10,554 nt of DNA from positions 1 to 10,554 of the forward strand of contig JAGSHA010000083.1 in assembly GCA_023954795.1 (NCBI GenBank), written 5' to 3'. Made by a program: the position numbers and the translations under genes. Below the pieces are notes generated by a model, which was not told the DNA's origin, did not search any database, and worked only from the letters and a program-made list of their open reading frames with translations. Source of the DNA: Oceanospirillaceae bacterium (GTDB taxonomy: Bacteria > Pseudomonadota > Gammaproteobacteria > Pseudomonadales > Balneatricaceae). Below, piece after piece: positions 1 through 7,300 of this stretch (positions within the stretch are counted from its first letter, which is position 1; each line of letters opens with the position of its first letter).

Positions 1-647
1 AACTCACTACGTCCCTGCTCAACCACCCGCACATCGATCAGTTTCGACATCTCTTCAACGATATTATCGCGCTGATCACGTAACTCATTGGCCTCACGAC
101 CGGAAGACACTTCATAGGCGATCTTGCCATTAAGGTCTGCGATATCCGATGCCAATACAGATACCTGACTGGAAAGGCTGTCCAGATTGCTGTTGATGGT
201 GTCGTTCTGCCGCATCACAACGGTATTCAGATCATTAAAGCGACGCGCCAGTGCTTCAGACTCGGCCACAAACAGTTCGCGGTTTGGCAGAGAGGTCGGG
301 TCATCGACGGCGTTTTGCAGTGCCTTGAAATAGTTATCAACAGCGGTTGAGATGCTGGTACTGCCAGATGCGAGCAGGTTGTCCAGCTCACCGGCCATAT
401 CAGCAAACACATCGGTACGGTTAAACGATGACGTATCAGCCCACAGTTGGCGGGTAAGAAAGTCGTCAGCCACCCGTGTAATACTATCAACCGTTACACC
501 ACGCTGATCGGTCTGCGTGGACAGGTTAACCACCTGACGGCTATAACCGGGTGTATTCACGTTGGAAATGTTATGCCCAACGGTCGTCAGGGCAGCCTTG
601 TTAGCCTGCGTAGCCTGTACGCCCAGACCCAGTAAACTAAAGCCCAT
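1..647 (-). CDS. flgK: FlgK, hook-filament junction protein 1 (HAP1), 3' end cut by window edge
   Basis: FlgK forms the first ring of the junction between hook and filament and is exported through the flagellar type III apparatus. Translating the minus strand from the ATG at 647 gives about 215 residues that stay open to the window edge. The protein starts MGFSLLGLGVQATQANKAAL, and around residues 25-36 carries HNISNVNTPGYS, the axial-protein N-terminal motif in the form typical of FlgK. A heptad-rich helical stretch follows, as expected for the D0/D1 region. FlgK proteins usually run to roughly 450-650 residues, so most of the protein, including the C-terminal helix, lies outside. The start is supported by GGGGGA (655-660) seven bases upstream. 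It follows flgJ after 48 bases, in the usual flgJ-flgK order; flgL probably comes next beyond the window. No promoter is visible in the gap, so I infer it is read from the flgF promoter. Confidence 0.95.
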   Translation of the reverse strand, partial: MGFSLLGLGVQATQANKAALTTVGHNISNVNTPGYSRQVVNLSTQTDQRGVTVDSITRVADDFLTRQLWADTSSFNRTDVFADMAGELDNLLASGSTSISTAVDNYFKALQNAVDDPTSLPNRELFVAESEALARRFNDLNTVVMRQNDTINSNLDSLSSQVSVLASDIADLNGKIAYEVSSGREANELRDQRDNIVEEMSKLIDVRVVEQGRSE

Positions 648-695
648 AATGCGTTCCCCCGATGCGGTGCTGATAGCGAGATAAGATCATGATGC

Positions 696-1790
696 TCAGC
701 CCTCGCTCTTAGTGCGTGGAGCAGAGGCTAGAACCTCGCCATCCAGAATATTCGATATTTTTTGCGCGTACTGCGGATCGGTAGCGTATCCCGCTTGCTG
801 CAATTGGTTCAGATAGGCATATGGATCGGCTGCTGACTCCAGCGCCATCTGATAGCGCGGACTGTCTTTCAGAAAACTGATGTAGTCGCGAAAACTTTGT
901 TCGTAATCTTCGTATGCTCGAAACGATGCACGCTCACGCTGTGCAACACCGCCGCGAAACTCCAGCGTATTGGTGGCAACACTGTCACCGCTCCAGCGAC
1001 TATCCGCTTTGATGTTAAACAGGTTATGACTGCTGCCACCGTCACCGCGCTGAATAAGATGCTTGCCCCAACCGGTTTCAAGTGCGGCCTGTGCTAACAA
1101 CACCTTAGGATCCACGCCGATCTCTTCCGCGACGGATGTCGCCAGTGGCATCAGCGCTTCAACAAACTGCTCCGGCGACTCAAAACGCTGTGGATAAGTG
1201 GTCTTGGAGGCCAAAGCGCCAGAAACACCTGTTGTTTCTATCACCGGTTTTTCAGGAGCCACCGGCGTCAGACTCGACCGGAGCGCCACGGGAACTTCCG
1301 GCTGCTGCTCTGGGCTGACCACGGCATCGCTTAGCATCGTATTCGCAGCCAGATTGCCGGTCGTATCAAATGCGCGATTTAACATGCGCTCCGCTTTTGA
1401 CAGCTGGAAATTCTGATCCTTATCCTCGTCATCGGAAGCCGCACCGCCATCGGTTGGCAAACCGGTCTGACGCGACAACTGCTGCACGATCACATCCGCC
1501 AGCCCCATACCACCACTCTGCGCAAGCTCCATGGTCATCTGGCTATCGAGCATCTCAGTGTAGAACTCGGTTTGGCTGCTATTGAGAAAATTGTCTTCAC
1601 CAAAGCTCTGATTGGCTTCACGCATACTTTTCATCAGCATGGACATGAAAACCTGCTCGAACTGCTGAGCAACCTGCTTCAGGGCAGCTTCGTTATCATC
1701 CTTCGCCAACCGGCTGATCTTGTTCAGCTCGTTCAGCTCGGTGTATAACGCGTTGTGAGTACCGCTACCGCCGGTCGGTTTAATATTCAT
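696..1790 (-). CDS. flgJ: FlgJ, rod cap and peptidoglycan-hydrolysing muramidase
   Basis: FlgJ caps the growing rod in the periplasm and opens the peptidoglycan so the rod can pass. The 364-residue protein has both domains found in beta- and gammaproteobacteria. An N-terminal rod-cap domain lies at about residues 35-108 (VAQQFEQVFMSMLMKSMREA and a later MGLADVIVQQL). A glucosaminidase-type hydrolase domain lies at about 205-350. In it, the Glu of AALETGWGKH (residue 239) is the likely catalytic acid, followed by NLFNIKA and the conserved YATDPQYAQKI. An acidic, low-complexity linker of about 95 residues separates them. The length is greater than the roughly 313 residues of the enteric protein, mostly through this linker. 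The start at 1790 lies two bases after the flgI stop and has only a weak ribosome binding site, so translation is probably coupled to flgI. Confidence 0.96.
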   Translation of the reverse strand: MNIKPTGGSGTHNALYTELNELNKISRLAKDDNEAALKQVAQQFEQVFMSMLMKSMREANQSFGEDNFLNSSQTEFYTEMLDSQMTMELAQSGGMGLADVIVQQLSRQTGLPTDGGAASDDEDKDQNFQLSKAERMLNRAFDTTGNLAANTMLSDAVVSPEQQPEVPVALRSSLTPVAPEKPVIETTGVSGALASKTTYPQRFESPEQFVEALMPLATSVAEEIGVDPKVLLAQAALETGWGKHLIQRGDGGSSHNLFNIKADSRWSGDSVATNTLEFRGGVAQRERASFRAYEDYEQSFRDYISFLKDSPRYQMALESAADPYAYLNQLQQAGYATDPQYAQKISNILDGEVLASAPRTKSEG

Positions 1791-1792
1791 AA

Positions 1793-2884
1793 TCAGATCA
1801 CTATCAATTCAGCTTTGAGCGCACCGGTCTGCTTCAGCGCTTCAAGAATCGCCATCAAATCACCCGGTGCCGCACCGACCTGATTCACCGCTTCAACGAT
1901 ATCCTGCAGATTAGTGCCCGGAGAAAACTCGAACATATGACCCGAGCCGGCATCAACCTCAATCCCTGTACGCGGGGTCACAACCGTATCGCCACCAGCC
2001 AGTGGATTAGGCTGGTTAACGTCTTGCGCCTCAGTGATTGATACGGTCAATCCACCATGAGTAATGGCGACCGGTGACACCCGTACGTTTTGCCCGATGA
2101 CAATCGTACCGGTACGGGAATTAATGATGACTTTAGCCACTTCCTTCGCGGGTGTGACCTGCAGATTTTCAAGGACTGATGCAAACGATACGCGCTGAGC
2201 CGGATCACGCGGTGCACGTACACGAATGGAGGTCGCGTCCAATGCGCTGGCTACACCATCACCCAGCAATCCGTTAATCTGTTCTGCCACCCGACGCGCG
2301 GTGGTGAAATCAGGGTAGTTGAGGTTCAGTACCATACTGTCACCCTGACTAAAGGCATTCGGTACCGCGCGTTCTACGGTTGCACCATTTGGAATACGGC
2401 CGACACTTGGAACGTTCAGGGACAAACGAGAGCCGTCCGCGCCCTGCACACCAAAGCCGGATACGACCAGATTGCCCTGAGCAACGGCATAAACCTGCCC
2501 ATCGGCACCTTTCAGGGTACTCATCAACAATGTCCCGCCACGTAAACTCTTGGCATTACCCAGGGCCGATACCGTAACGTCGATGGTCTGTCCCGGTTTT
2601 GAGAACGCGGGCAGATCGGTATGAATGGCAACAGCCGCAATATTCTTAGACTTAGGGTCGGTACCTGGCGGCAACACCAAGCCGAAGTTATTCAACATGT
2701 TACGAAATGTCTGCGAGGTAAAACTGGTTTTATCACCGGTGCCATCCAGACCTACAACCAAGCCGTACCCCACCAATTGGTTAGAGCGCACACCGGCAAT
2801 ACTCACCATGTCCTTCAGACGATCAGCCAACGCCAGCGGAGAGATCACGCTGAGTAGCAACAGAACCGAGAATAGACGTTTCAT
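1793..2884 (-). CDS. flgI: FlgI, flagellar P-ring protein
   Basis: FlgI polymerises in the periplasm into the P ring, the bushing around the distal rod at the peptidoglycan layer. From the ATG at 2884 the product is 363 residues, close to the usual length of about 365. It begins with a Sec signal peptide: MKR, a hydrophobic core, then ALA before DRLKD, with probable cleavage after residue 20. The mature protein shows family landmarks RLKDMVSIAGVRSNQLVGYG, LVVGLDGTGDKTSFT, and a C-terminal NLQDIVEAVNQVGAAPGDLMAILEALK region. An in-frame start at 2938 would add 18 residues, but it would lie inside flgH and bury the signal peptide. The AAGGGG at 2892-2897, seven bases before 2884, supports the shorter form. 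That site overlaps the flgH stop codon, indicating tight coupling. Confidence 0.97.
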   Translation of the reverse strand: MKRLFSVLLLLSVISPLALADRLKDMVSIAGVRSNQLVGYGLVVGLDGTGDKTSFTSQTFRNMLNNFGLVLPPGTDPKSKNIAAVAIHTDLPAFSKPGQTIDVTVSALGNAKSLRGGTLLMSTLKGADGQVYAVAQGNLVVSGFGVQGADGSRLSLNVPSVGRIPNGATVERAVPNAFSQGDSMVLNLNYPDFTTARRVAEQINGLLGDGVASALDATSIRVRAPRDPAQRVSFASVLENLQVTPAKEVAKVIINSRTGTIVIGQNVRVSPVAITHGGLTVSITEAQDVNQPNPLAGGDTVVTPRTGIEVDAGSGHMFEFSPGTNLQDIVEAVNQVGAAPGDLMAILEALKQTGALKAELIVI

Positions 2885-2891
2885 CACGAAT

Positions 2892-2897
2892 CCCCTT
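2892..2897 (-). promoter_or_regulatory. Ribosome binding site deciding the flgI start
   Basis: On the minus strand AAGGGG lies seven bases before the ATG at 2884 and overlaps the TAA stop of flgH. It selects the start that exposes the signal peptide, over the upstream in-frame start at 2938. Confidence 0.75.
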
Positions 2898-3579
2898 AAA
2901 AAGGCCATAACGGGCTGATAAAGAAGCGTGCTAACCAACCGGTCACATTGGAATCGCTCACCGCACCGTTACCCGCATACTCAATGCGCGCATCAGCCAG
3001 TTTGGTGGAAACGATAGTATTGTCCTGACCAACATCCTGCGGCCGTACCAATCCGCTTACCCGGATATACTCCTCGCCCTGATTAAGCGTCAGCCACTTT
3101 TCGCCGCGCACAAGCAAACTGCCATTAGGCAGTACATCATGAACGGTCACCGTAATATTACCGCTCAGGCTGTTGCTCATATCTGATTTACCTTCGCCTT
3201 CGAACTCGGTTTTGGATTCCGCCAACGACGCACTAAGCGGCTGACCAAAGGCGCTCACACCGCTGCCAAATAAAGTCGGCTGGGGTAAATTAAATTCGTT
3301 GGACTTATCCACCGATGTTTTTGCGCTTTTTGAAGACTGAGTACTTTCAGTCAACACAACGGTGATGATATCGCCAATGCGCGTGGCACGACCATCACCG
3401 TAAATATCACGACTGGTCGACGCGCTGTAGATTGAACCCGTCACCGGGCGCACAGACTGCAGATGCTGAGGAGCCACCGGCGCGTAATACGGGTTGTCCG
3501 GCTTTGCGACTTTCTGCACACAGCCTGTCAGTGACAACAAAGCAATGAGCCCGATAATCCGTTTCACCTGAGTCTTCAT
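2896..3579 (-). CDS. flgH: FlgH, flagellar L-ring lipoprotein
   Basis: FlgH forms the L ring in the outer membrane around the distal rod. With the ATG at 3579 the protein is 227 residues and starts with a lipoprotein signal peptide, MKTQVKR, then a hydrophobic stretch and a lipobox LTGC with the lipidated Cys at residue 20. The mature protein has the family features GSIYSAS, YGDGRATRIGDIITVVLTES, an SNSLSGNITVTVHDVLPNGSLLVRGEKWL block, and the terminal GWLARFFISPLWPF, which is characteristic of FlgH. Two other in-frame starts exist: ATG at 3582 and GTG at 3588. The GTG is itself part of the best Shine-Dalgarno sequence (AGGTGA, 3585-3590), so it is unlikely to be used. Spacing favours 3579. 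The gap to flgG is 25 bases and to flgI 11 bases. Confidence 0.96.
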   Translation of the reverse strand: MKTQVKRIIGLIALLSLTGCVQKVAKPDNPYYAPVAPQHLQSVRPVTGSIYSASTSRDIYGDGRATRIGDIITVVLTESTQSSKSAKTSVDKSNEFNLPQPTLFGSGVSAFGQPLSASLAESKTEFEGEGKSDMSNSLSGNITVTVHDVLPNGSLLVRGEKWLTLNQGEEYIRVSGLVRPQDVGQDNTIVSTKLADARIEYAGNGAVSDSNVTGWLARFFISPLWPF

Positions 3580-3584
3580 CATAT

Positions 3585-3590
3585 TCACCT
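3585..3590 (-). promoter_or_regulatory. Ribosome binding site deciding the flgH start
   Basis: AGGTGA on the minus strand is a six-base match to the anti-Shine-Dalgarno complement. It is five bases before the ATG at 3579, two before the ATG at 3582, and contains the GTG at 3588. This argues for 3579 as the main start. Confidence 0.65.
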
Positions 3591-3604
3591 GCGCGGATTA
3601 ATTA

Positions 3605-4390
3605 TCAGAGCTGCTGGCTCACGAAGGAGAGCATTTCATCGGCTGTTGAGATCACTTTCGAGTTCATCTCATACGCACGCTGCGTTGTGATCATGGTGAC
3701 CAGCTCCTCTACCGCATTGACGTTAGAGGTCTCCAGCGCACCCTGACGCAAAATACCTGAGCCCGCATCACCGGGATTATTCAGCGCAGGCGCTCCACTG
3801 GCTGCGGTTTCCAAAAACAGGTTTTGCCCCATCGCCTGCAAACCGGCCGGGTTAACAAAGTCTGCCAACTCAATCTGACCGACCTGAGTTGCCGCCGCGC
3901 TACCGGCGGTAGCAACGGTCACGATACCATCCACACCCACGGTGAAATTGGTCACTTCAGCCGGTAAGGTTATAGCCGGTTCCAGCAGATAGCCTTCCGC
4001 GGTCACAAGCTCGTTATCTGCATTCAGATGAAACTGACCATTTCGGGTATAACCAACTTCACCCGAGGGCAGTGTTACCTGGAAGAAACCACGACCGTTA
4101 ATGGCCACATCAAAGGTCTGATCGGTAATTTCCAGATCACCGGTACTAAATAGTTTCTGTGTGCCAACAACCTTGACACCACTACCGACCTGCAAACCTG
4201 ACGGCAACTGGGAGTCTTCAGCGGACTGAGCGCCCGGCTGACGACGAATTTGATACAACAGGTCTTCAAATACCGCCCGATCCTTTTTAAAACCAACGGT
4301 AGAAACGTTTGCCAGGTTGTTGGAGATCACCTTGAGCGACGTATCTTGTGCACTCAAACCTGTTTTTGCTACGAATAGAGCACCATGCAT
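3605..4390 (-). CDS. flgG: FlgG, distal rod protein
   Basis: FlgG makes the distal rod, the drive-shaft segment that crosses the P and L rings and joins the hook. The 261-residue length equals or nearly equals the usual 260-262. The N-terminal region holds the axial motif NNLANVSTVGFKKDRAVFED and the FlgG-specific LLYQIRRQPGAQ at about residues 45-54, a segment associated with the straight, rigid rod form. Further on are GRGFFQVTLPSGEVGYTRNG and the C-terminal axial helix EELVTMITTQRAYEMNSKVI. The start at 4390 has CGGAGAA about seven bases upstream. It follows flgF after 28 bases and precedes flgH, the canonical order. No signal peptide is seen, as expected for a type III export substrate. 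Confidence 0.97.
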   Translation of the reverse strand: MHGALFVAKTGLSAQDTSLKVISNNLANVSTVGFKKDRAVFEDLLYQIRRQPGAQSAEDSQLPSGLQVGSGVKVVGTQKLFSTGDLEITDQTFDVAINGRGFFQVTLPSGEVGYTRNGQFHLNADNELVTAEGYLLEPAITLPAEVTNFTVGVDGIVTVATAGSAAATQVGQIELADFVNPAGLQAMGQNLFLETAASGAPALNNPGDAGSGILRQGALETSNVNAVEELVTMITTQRAYEMNSKVISTADEMLSFVSQQL

Positions 4391-4418
4391 TTTTTATTCT
4401 CCGGTATCCGTTTCTACA

Positions 4419-5162
4419 TCAGCTCAACTGCAGGATCTTAGTCGCTGCGGTTGAGTTGTCTTCGGCAGTTTTCATCATCTTGATATGCATCTCAAACTGC
4501 CGAGACAGCGAGATCATACTGGTCAGTTCACTGACCCCGTTCACGTTACTGGATTCGAGATAACCCGAACGAATCTGGACATCCAGCGCTGGCAATAAAG
4601 GTTGCTGATTATCCGTCCGCATCAGCCCATCCAAGCCCTTAAACAGCGTGCCCTCTTCCGGCTTAACCATCTTGATGCTGTCGACCAGAATCAGCTCATT
4701 TGCGGCAGCACCCTGCTCACGAACGGTAATACTGCCGTCGTTTGATATTTCTATCTGCTCAATCGGCGGCAATGTAATGGGTTCCCCCCCATTGCCGATA
4801 ACCGGCAATCCACTGCCGGTCACTATCCGCCCCAGGGCATCAATCTGCAGCTCACCGGCACGGGTATATCCTTCAGTACCATCAGGTGCCTGAACCGCAA
4901 TCCAGCCTTCGCCCTGAATCGCGACATCCAGTTGACGACCCGTTTCCATCAGGGTGCCAGAATCGGTATTGGTTGCCGGACGCTCGCTCATGGCATAGAC
5001 GCGGGACGGGTGCCCCTCGCCGAAGACCTGCATGGCACGGGCCTGTGCCAGATCAGACTTAAAACCAGTGGTTGTTGCGTTGGCTAAGTTGTTGGCATGC
5101 GCTTGCTGCGAGAGCATATTCTCCCGCGCACCACTCATACCCAAATAAAGCACTTTATCCAT
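4419..5162 (-). CDS. flgF: FlgF, proximal rod protein
   Basis: FlgF is one of the proximal rod proteins, exported through the flagellar type III system and placed between the MS ring and FlgG. From the ATG at 5162 the protein has 247 residues, the usual size. It starts MDKVLYLGMSGARENMLSQQ, then carries the axial motif NNLANATTTGFKSD, then GEGWIAVQAPDGTEGYTRAGELQ, and ends with the C-terminal helix SELTSMISLSRQFEMHIKMM. An in-frame ATG at 5276 would add 38 residues, but that stretch reads straight through the transcription terminator and the sigma-54 promoter, so it is not coding. The Shine-Dalgarno of the chosen start is modest (GGGAATGGG just upstream). A run of seven Gs (minus strand, 4784-4790) encodes part of a Gly-Asn-Gly-Gly turn near residue 125. 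This is the first gene of the second operon. Confidence 0.95.
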   Translation of the reverse strand: MDKVLYLGMSGARENMLSQQAHANNLANATTTGFKSDLAQARAMQVFGEGHPSRVYAMSERPATNTDSGTLMETGRQLDVAIQGEGWIAVQAPDGTEGYTRAGELQIDALGRIVTGSGLPVIGNGGEPITLPPIEQIEISNDGSITVREQGAAANELILVDSIKMVKPEEGTLFKGLDGLMRTDNQQPLLPALDVQIRSGYLESSNVNGVSELTSMISLSRQFEMHIKMMKTAEDNSTAATKILQLS

Positions 5163-5204
5163 TACCCATTCCCATATCGTCAGGATTGCCGCTTTATAGG
5201 TAAT

Positions 5205-5220
5205 AGCAATGTATGTGCCA
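5205..5220 (-). promoter_or_regulatory. Sigma-54 (RpoN) promoter for flgFGHIJ(K)
   Basis: The minus strand reads TGGCACATACATTGCT, matching the -24/-12 consensus TGGCAC(N5)TTGCW with the required spacing between the GG and GC elements. Transcription should start about 12 bases past the -12 element, near 5194, giving a leader of roughly 32 bases before flgF. It begins seven bases beyond the terminator that closes flgBCDE. RpoN dependence of this class of genes is known in Pseudomonas and Vibrio; use here is inferred from the match and position. Confidence 0.9.
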
Positions 5221-5226
5221 AAAACG

Positions 5227-5251
5227 AAAAAAGGGCCCCAAAGGGCCCTTT
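5227..5251 (-). terminator. Rho-independent terminator after flgE
   Basis: A perfect nine-base-pair stem, AAAGGGCCC paired with GGGCCCTTT across a four-base loop (5230-5251), is followed on the minus strand by six Ts (5232-5227), of which three are also part of the stem. It sits 25 bases after the flgE stop. The GC core and U-tract make it a strong intrinsic terminator in the direction of flgE. On the plus strand the downstream tail is only TTTC, so it is expected to work mainly on the minus strand. Confidence 0.9.
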
Positions 5252-5276
5252 CAGTGTGAAGTATTGTGTCCGGCAT

Positions 5277-7289
5277 TTAGATCTGAAGAATCGCCTGTGT
5301 AACGGTATTCAAGGTCTCCAGTGTCTTGGAGTTCGCCTGGAAGTTACGCTGCGCTTCGATCAAGCCCACCAGCTCTTCGGAAATATCAACATTGGATTGC
5401 TCCAGCGCCGCCGACTGAATGGTGCCGTTCAGACCGGTGCCCGGCGGGTTGAGAATCGCCTGCCCGGAAGTCAATGTTGCCAGCCATTCAGTGGAACCTG
5501 ATGGTTGCAGGCCTGACTGGTTTTCAAAGGTCGCCAATGCCACCAAACCCAGGTTCTGACGCTGACCGTTACTGAAGCTGGCCACCATTTCACCCGACTC
5601 CTGAAAGGTCACACCGATCAGATCACCCTTGGTATAACCGTCCTGAGTGGCGGCCTTTACGATGGAGTCCGAGGAGAACTGACTGGACCCGGCAATATCA
5701 AGCTGCAAGCCCACAAGGTTGTCCGTATCGGAATCCAGCAACGTATCATTTGGGTTCGCAGGGTCTGCGCCGAGGATGGTAATTTTCGGTACCGCACCAC
5801 CTGGGATAATTGCTTCACCATTGATCTCAGACAGCACGCCCGTTGTGGTATCAAACTTGATCACCACCGGACCGACTTCGGTATCTTCGTTGGCAAAACC
5901 CGACTCACCCGGATCAACACGCTTACCGACATTCAACTGCTCTGAGTCATTCAGATAGGCATACATACGATACACACTCATGAAAGTGTTATCGCCGTTT
6001 TGCGACACTGGATCAGGCGTGTTGGCAGAGCCACTGAGTACAGAGTTCGCATCGGTTATCGCAATGGCATCCTGATCACCCGCTTCAGCCTTCCAGGTGA
6101 TATACACCGTATCGGTACTGGAATTGTACTGCACTGCCTGAATATCAGGGTTCTGCTCAATAATACGCTGCTGTGCACTCGTGATCGCTTCACCGACATC
6201 ATCCGCATCCATCGCCGTATCCAGAGGAACAGTAACGCCCCCGATGACCAGATTGGTATCCGCAAGCAGCTTACCATCCGCACCAAACTTGGCTGCGGCG
6301 CCGCCTGAATCATCATCGATAACAAACGATTGTACTTCATTGGCAGTACGGGTTTCGGGCTCACCATCCTGCAGGTTAGCGATATCCAGCGCAGTCGCAG
6401 TTTCCGTGACAACCAGATCACCAGTTACACTGGATTCAGCCTTGAATTCCATCGCCAGCGTTGTACCTGTGTAGGTAATCGTGGAGACATCAATACGTGG
6501 ATCCTGCGCTTCCAGATCCGTCTGAGAGCTGGAATCCGGCGTAAATACACCGTCAGCATCTGGATCTTCCCACGTCATGGTAATGCCTGAGATTACAACA
6601 TCCCCGATCGCGGCTGATGCGGTCTGGGTGGTCGTAAATTCGTACACTTCCCGCACTGGACGCTGCTCAGCAAAGTTGTACTTGATCGTCTGCGCATTAC
6701 CCAAACTATCAAATGTCTGCACTGTCGTGGTGTAACTAAACGAGTTAGCGTTGTTCTTGTCATATACTGCGGCCAAATTCGACGAATCCAGCTCAGAATT
6801 GATGTTAAATGACAGGGAGATATTTTCAGTGGCGTGTGGAGGACTTTCCTTCTGATCTACCGCGAGGTTCTGCAAGGGCAGCTGATTGCCCTGCGAATCC
6901 AAGCCATAACCCTGCAGGAGCTTGCCGGTTTTCGAGACGATGTTGCCGTCCTTATTCAGCTCAAATGAACCGGCACGCGTATAACTTGTCGTGCCCTGCC
7001 CATCATCCAACTGGAAGAAACCGGAACCATTAATCGCCAGATCAAGGTTATTGTTGGTAAATTCGATGGTGCCTGCCTGAAAATCCTGCGCAATATCAGT
7101 AATGGTAACACCAGCACCCGCAACGTTTGCCGAACCTGCTCCGACCACCGCCGTCGCATAGATATCACCAAATTCGACGCGTGAAGCCTTAAAACCAACC
7201 GTACTGGCGTTGGCGATATTGTTACCGGTTACATCCAACTCCGTCTGGGCCGCTTTCAGACCCGTAACTGACGTATTAAAACCTGCCAT
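5277..7289 (-). CDS. flgE: FlgE, flagellar hook protein (long form)
   Basis: FlgE polymerises into the hook, the universal joint between rod and filament. The ends are clearly those of the family. Residues 1-45 contain NNIANASTVGFKASRVEFGD. Residues 70-130 hold the block GTIEFTNNNLDLAINGSGFF, followed by YTRAGSFELNKDGNIV. The last 45 residues are SNVDISEELVGLIEAQRNFQ and the terminal helix. The protein is 670 residues, against about 400-460 for many enteric and pseudomonad hooks. The extra length lies at about 160-570, the surface-exposed D2/D3 part, which is acidic and rich in Thr, Ser, Asp and Val. Two Asp-rich loops are seen there, DPDADG (242-247) and DSDTDN (519-524). The start at 7289 has AGGAG (7296-7300) six bases upstream, overlapping the flgD stop. 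It is the last gene of the flgBCDE unit, closed by a terminator. Confidence 0.97.
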   Translation of the reverse strand: MAGFNTSVTGLKAAQTELDVTGNNIANASTVGFKASRVEFGDIYATAVVGAGSANVAGAGVTITDIAQDFQAGTIEFTNNNLDLAINGSGFFQLDDGQGTTSYTRAGSFELNKDGNIVSKTGKLLQGYGLDSQGNQLPLQNLAVDQKESPPHATENISLSFNINSELDSSNLAAVYDKNNANSFSYTTTVQTFDSLGNAQTIKYNFAEQRPVREVYEFTTTQTASAAIGDVVISGITMTWEDPDADGVFTPDSSSQTDLEAQDPRIDVSTITYTGTTLAMEFKAESSVTGDLVVTETATALDIANLQDGEPETRTANEVQSFVIDDDSGGAAAKFGADGKLLADTNLVIGGVTVPLDTAMDADDVGEAITSAQQRIIEQNPDIQAVQYNSSTDTVYITWKAEAGDQDAIAITDANSVLSGSANTPDPVSQNGDNTFMSVYRMYAYLNDSEQLNVGKRVDPGESGFANEDTEVGPVVIKFDTTTGVLSEINGEAIIPGGAVPKITILGADPANPNDTLLDSDTDNLVGLQLDIAGSSQFSSDSIVKAATQDGYTKGDLIGVTFQESGEMVASFSNGQRQNLGLVALATFENQSGLQPSGSTEWLATLTSGQAILNPPGTGLNGTIQSAALEQSNVDISEELVGLIEAQRNFQANSKTLETLNTVTQAILQI

Positions 7290-7295
7290 CGTTAT

Positions 7296-7300
7296 CTCCT
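7296..7300 (-). promoter_or_regulatory. Strong ribosome binding site of flgE
   Basis: AGGAG on the minus strand overlaps the TAG stop of flgD and lies six bases before the flgE ATG. A strong site fits the need for many hook subunits (known for the family) compared with few cap subunits of FlgD. Confidence 0.7.

Noticed and set aside
447..635. Plus-strand open frame opposite flgK
   Set aside because: It is antisense to a clear FlgK N-terminus and has no features of its own.
648..695. Separate promoter for flgK in the flgJ-flgK gap
   Set aside because: I looked for sigma-54 (TGGCAC-N5-TTGC) and sigma-28-like elements in these 48 bases and found none, only a ribosome binding site and a trivial ATCATGAT palindrome.
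2885..2938. Extension of FlgI to an upstream start at 2938
   Set aside because: It would put 18 residues before the signal peptide and overlap flgH. The ribosome binding site at 2892-2897 favours 2884.
5163..5276. Extension of FlgF by 38 residues to the ATG at 5276
   Set aside because: The extension would translate through a rho-independent terminator and the sigma-54 promoter, and no FlgF family member is known to me with such an N-terminus; the usual start MDKVLYLGMSG is at 5162.
6056..6421. 121-codon minus-strand open frame inside flgE in another frame
   Set aside because: flgE is continuous through this stretch with the right ends. The alternative product is Arg/Ser/Met-rich, without family features or a ribosome binding site.
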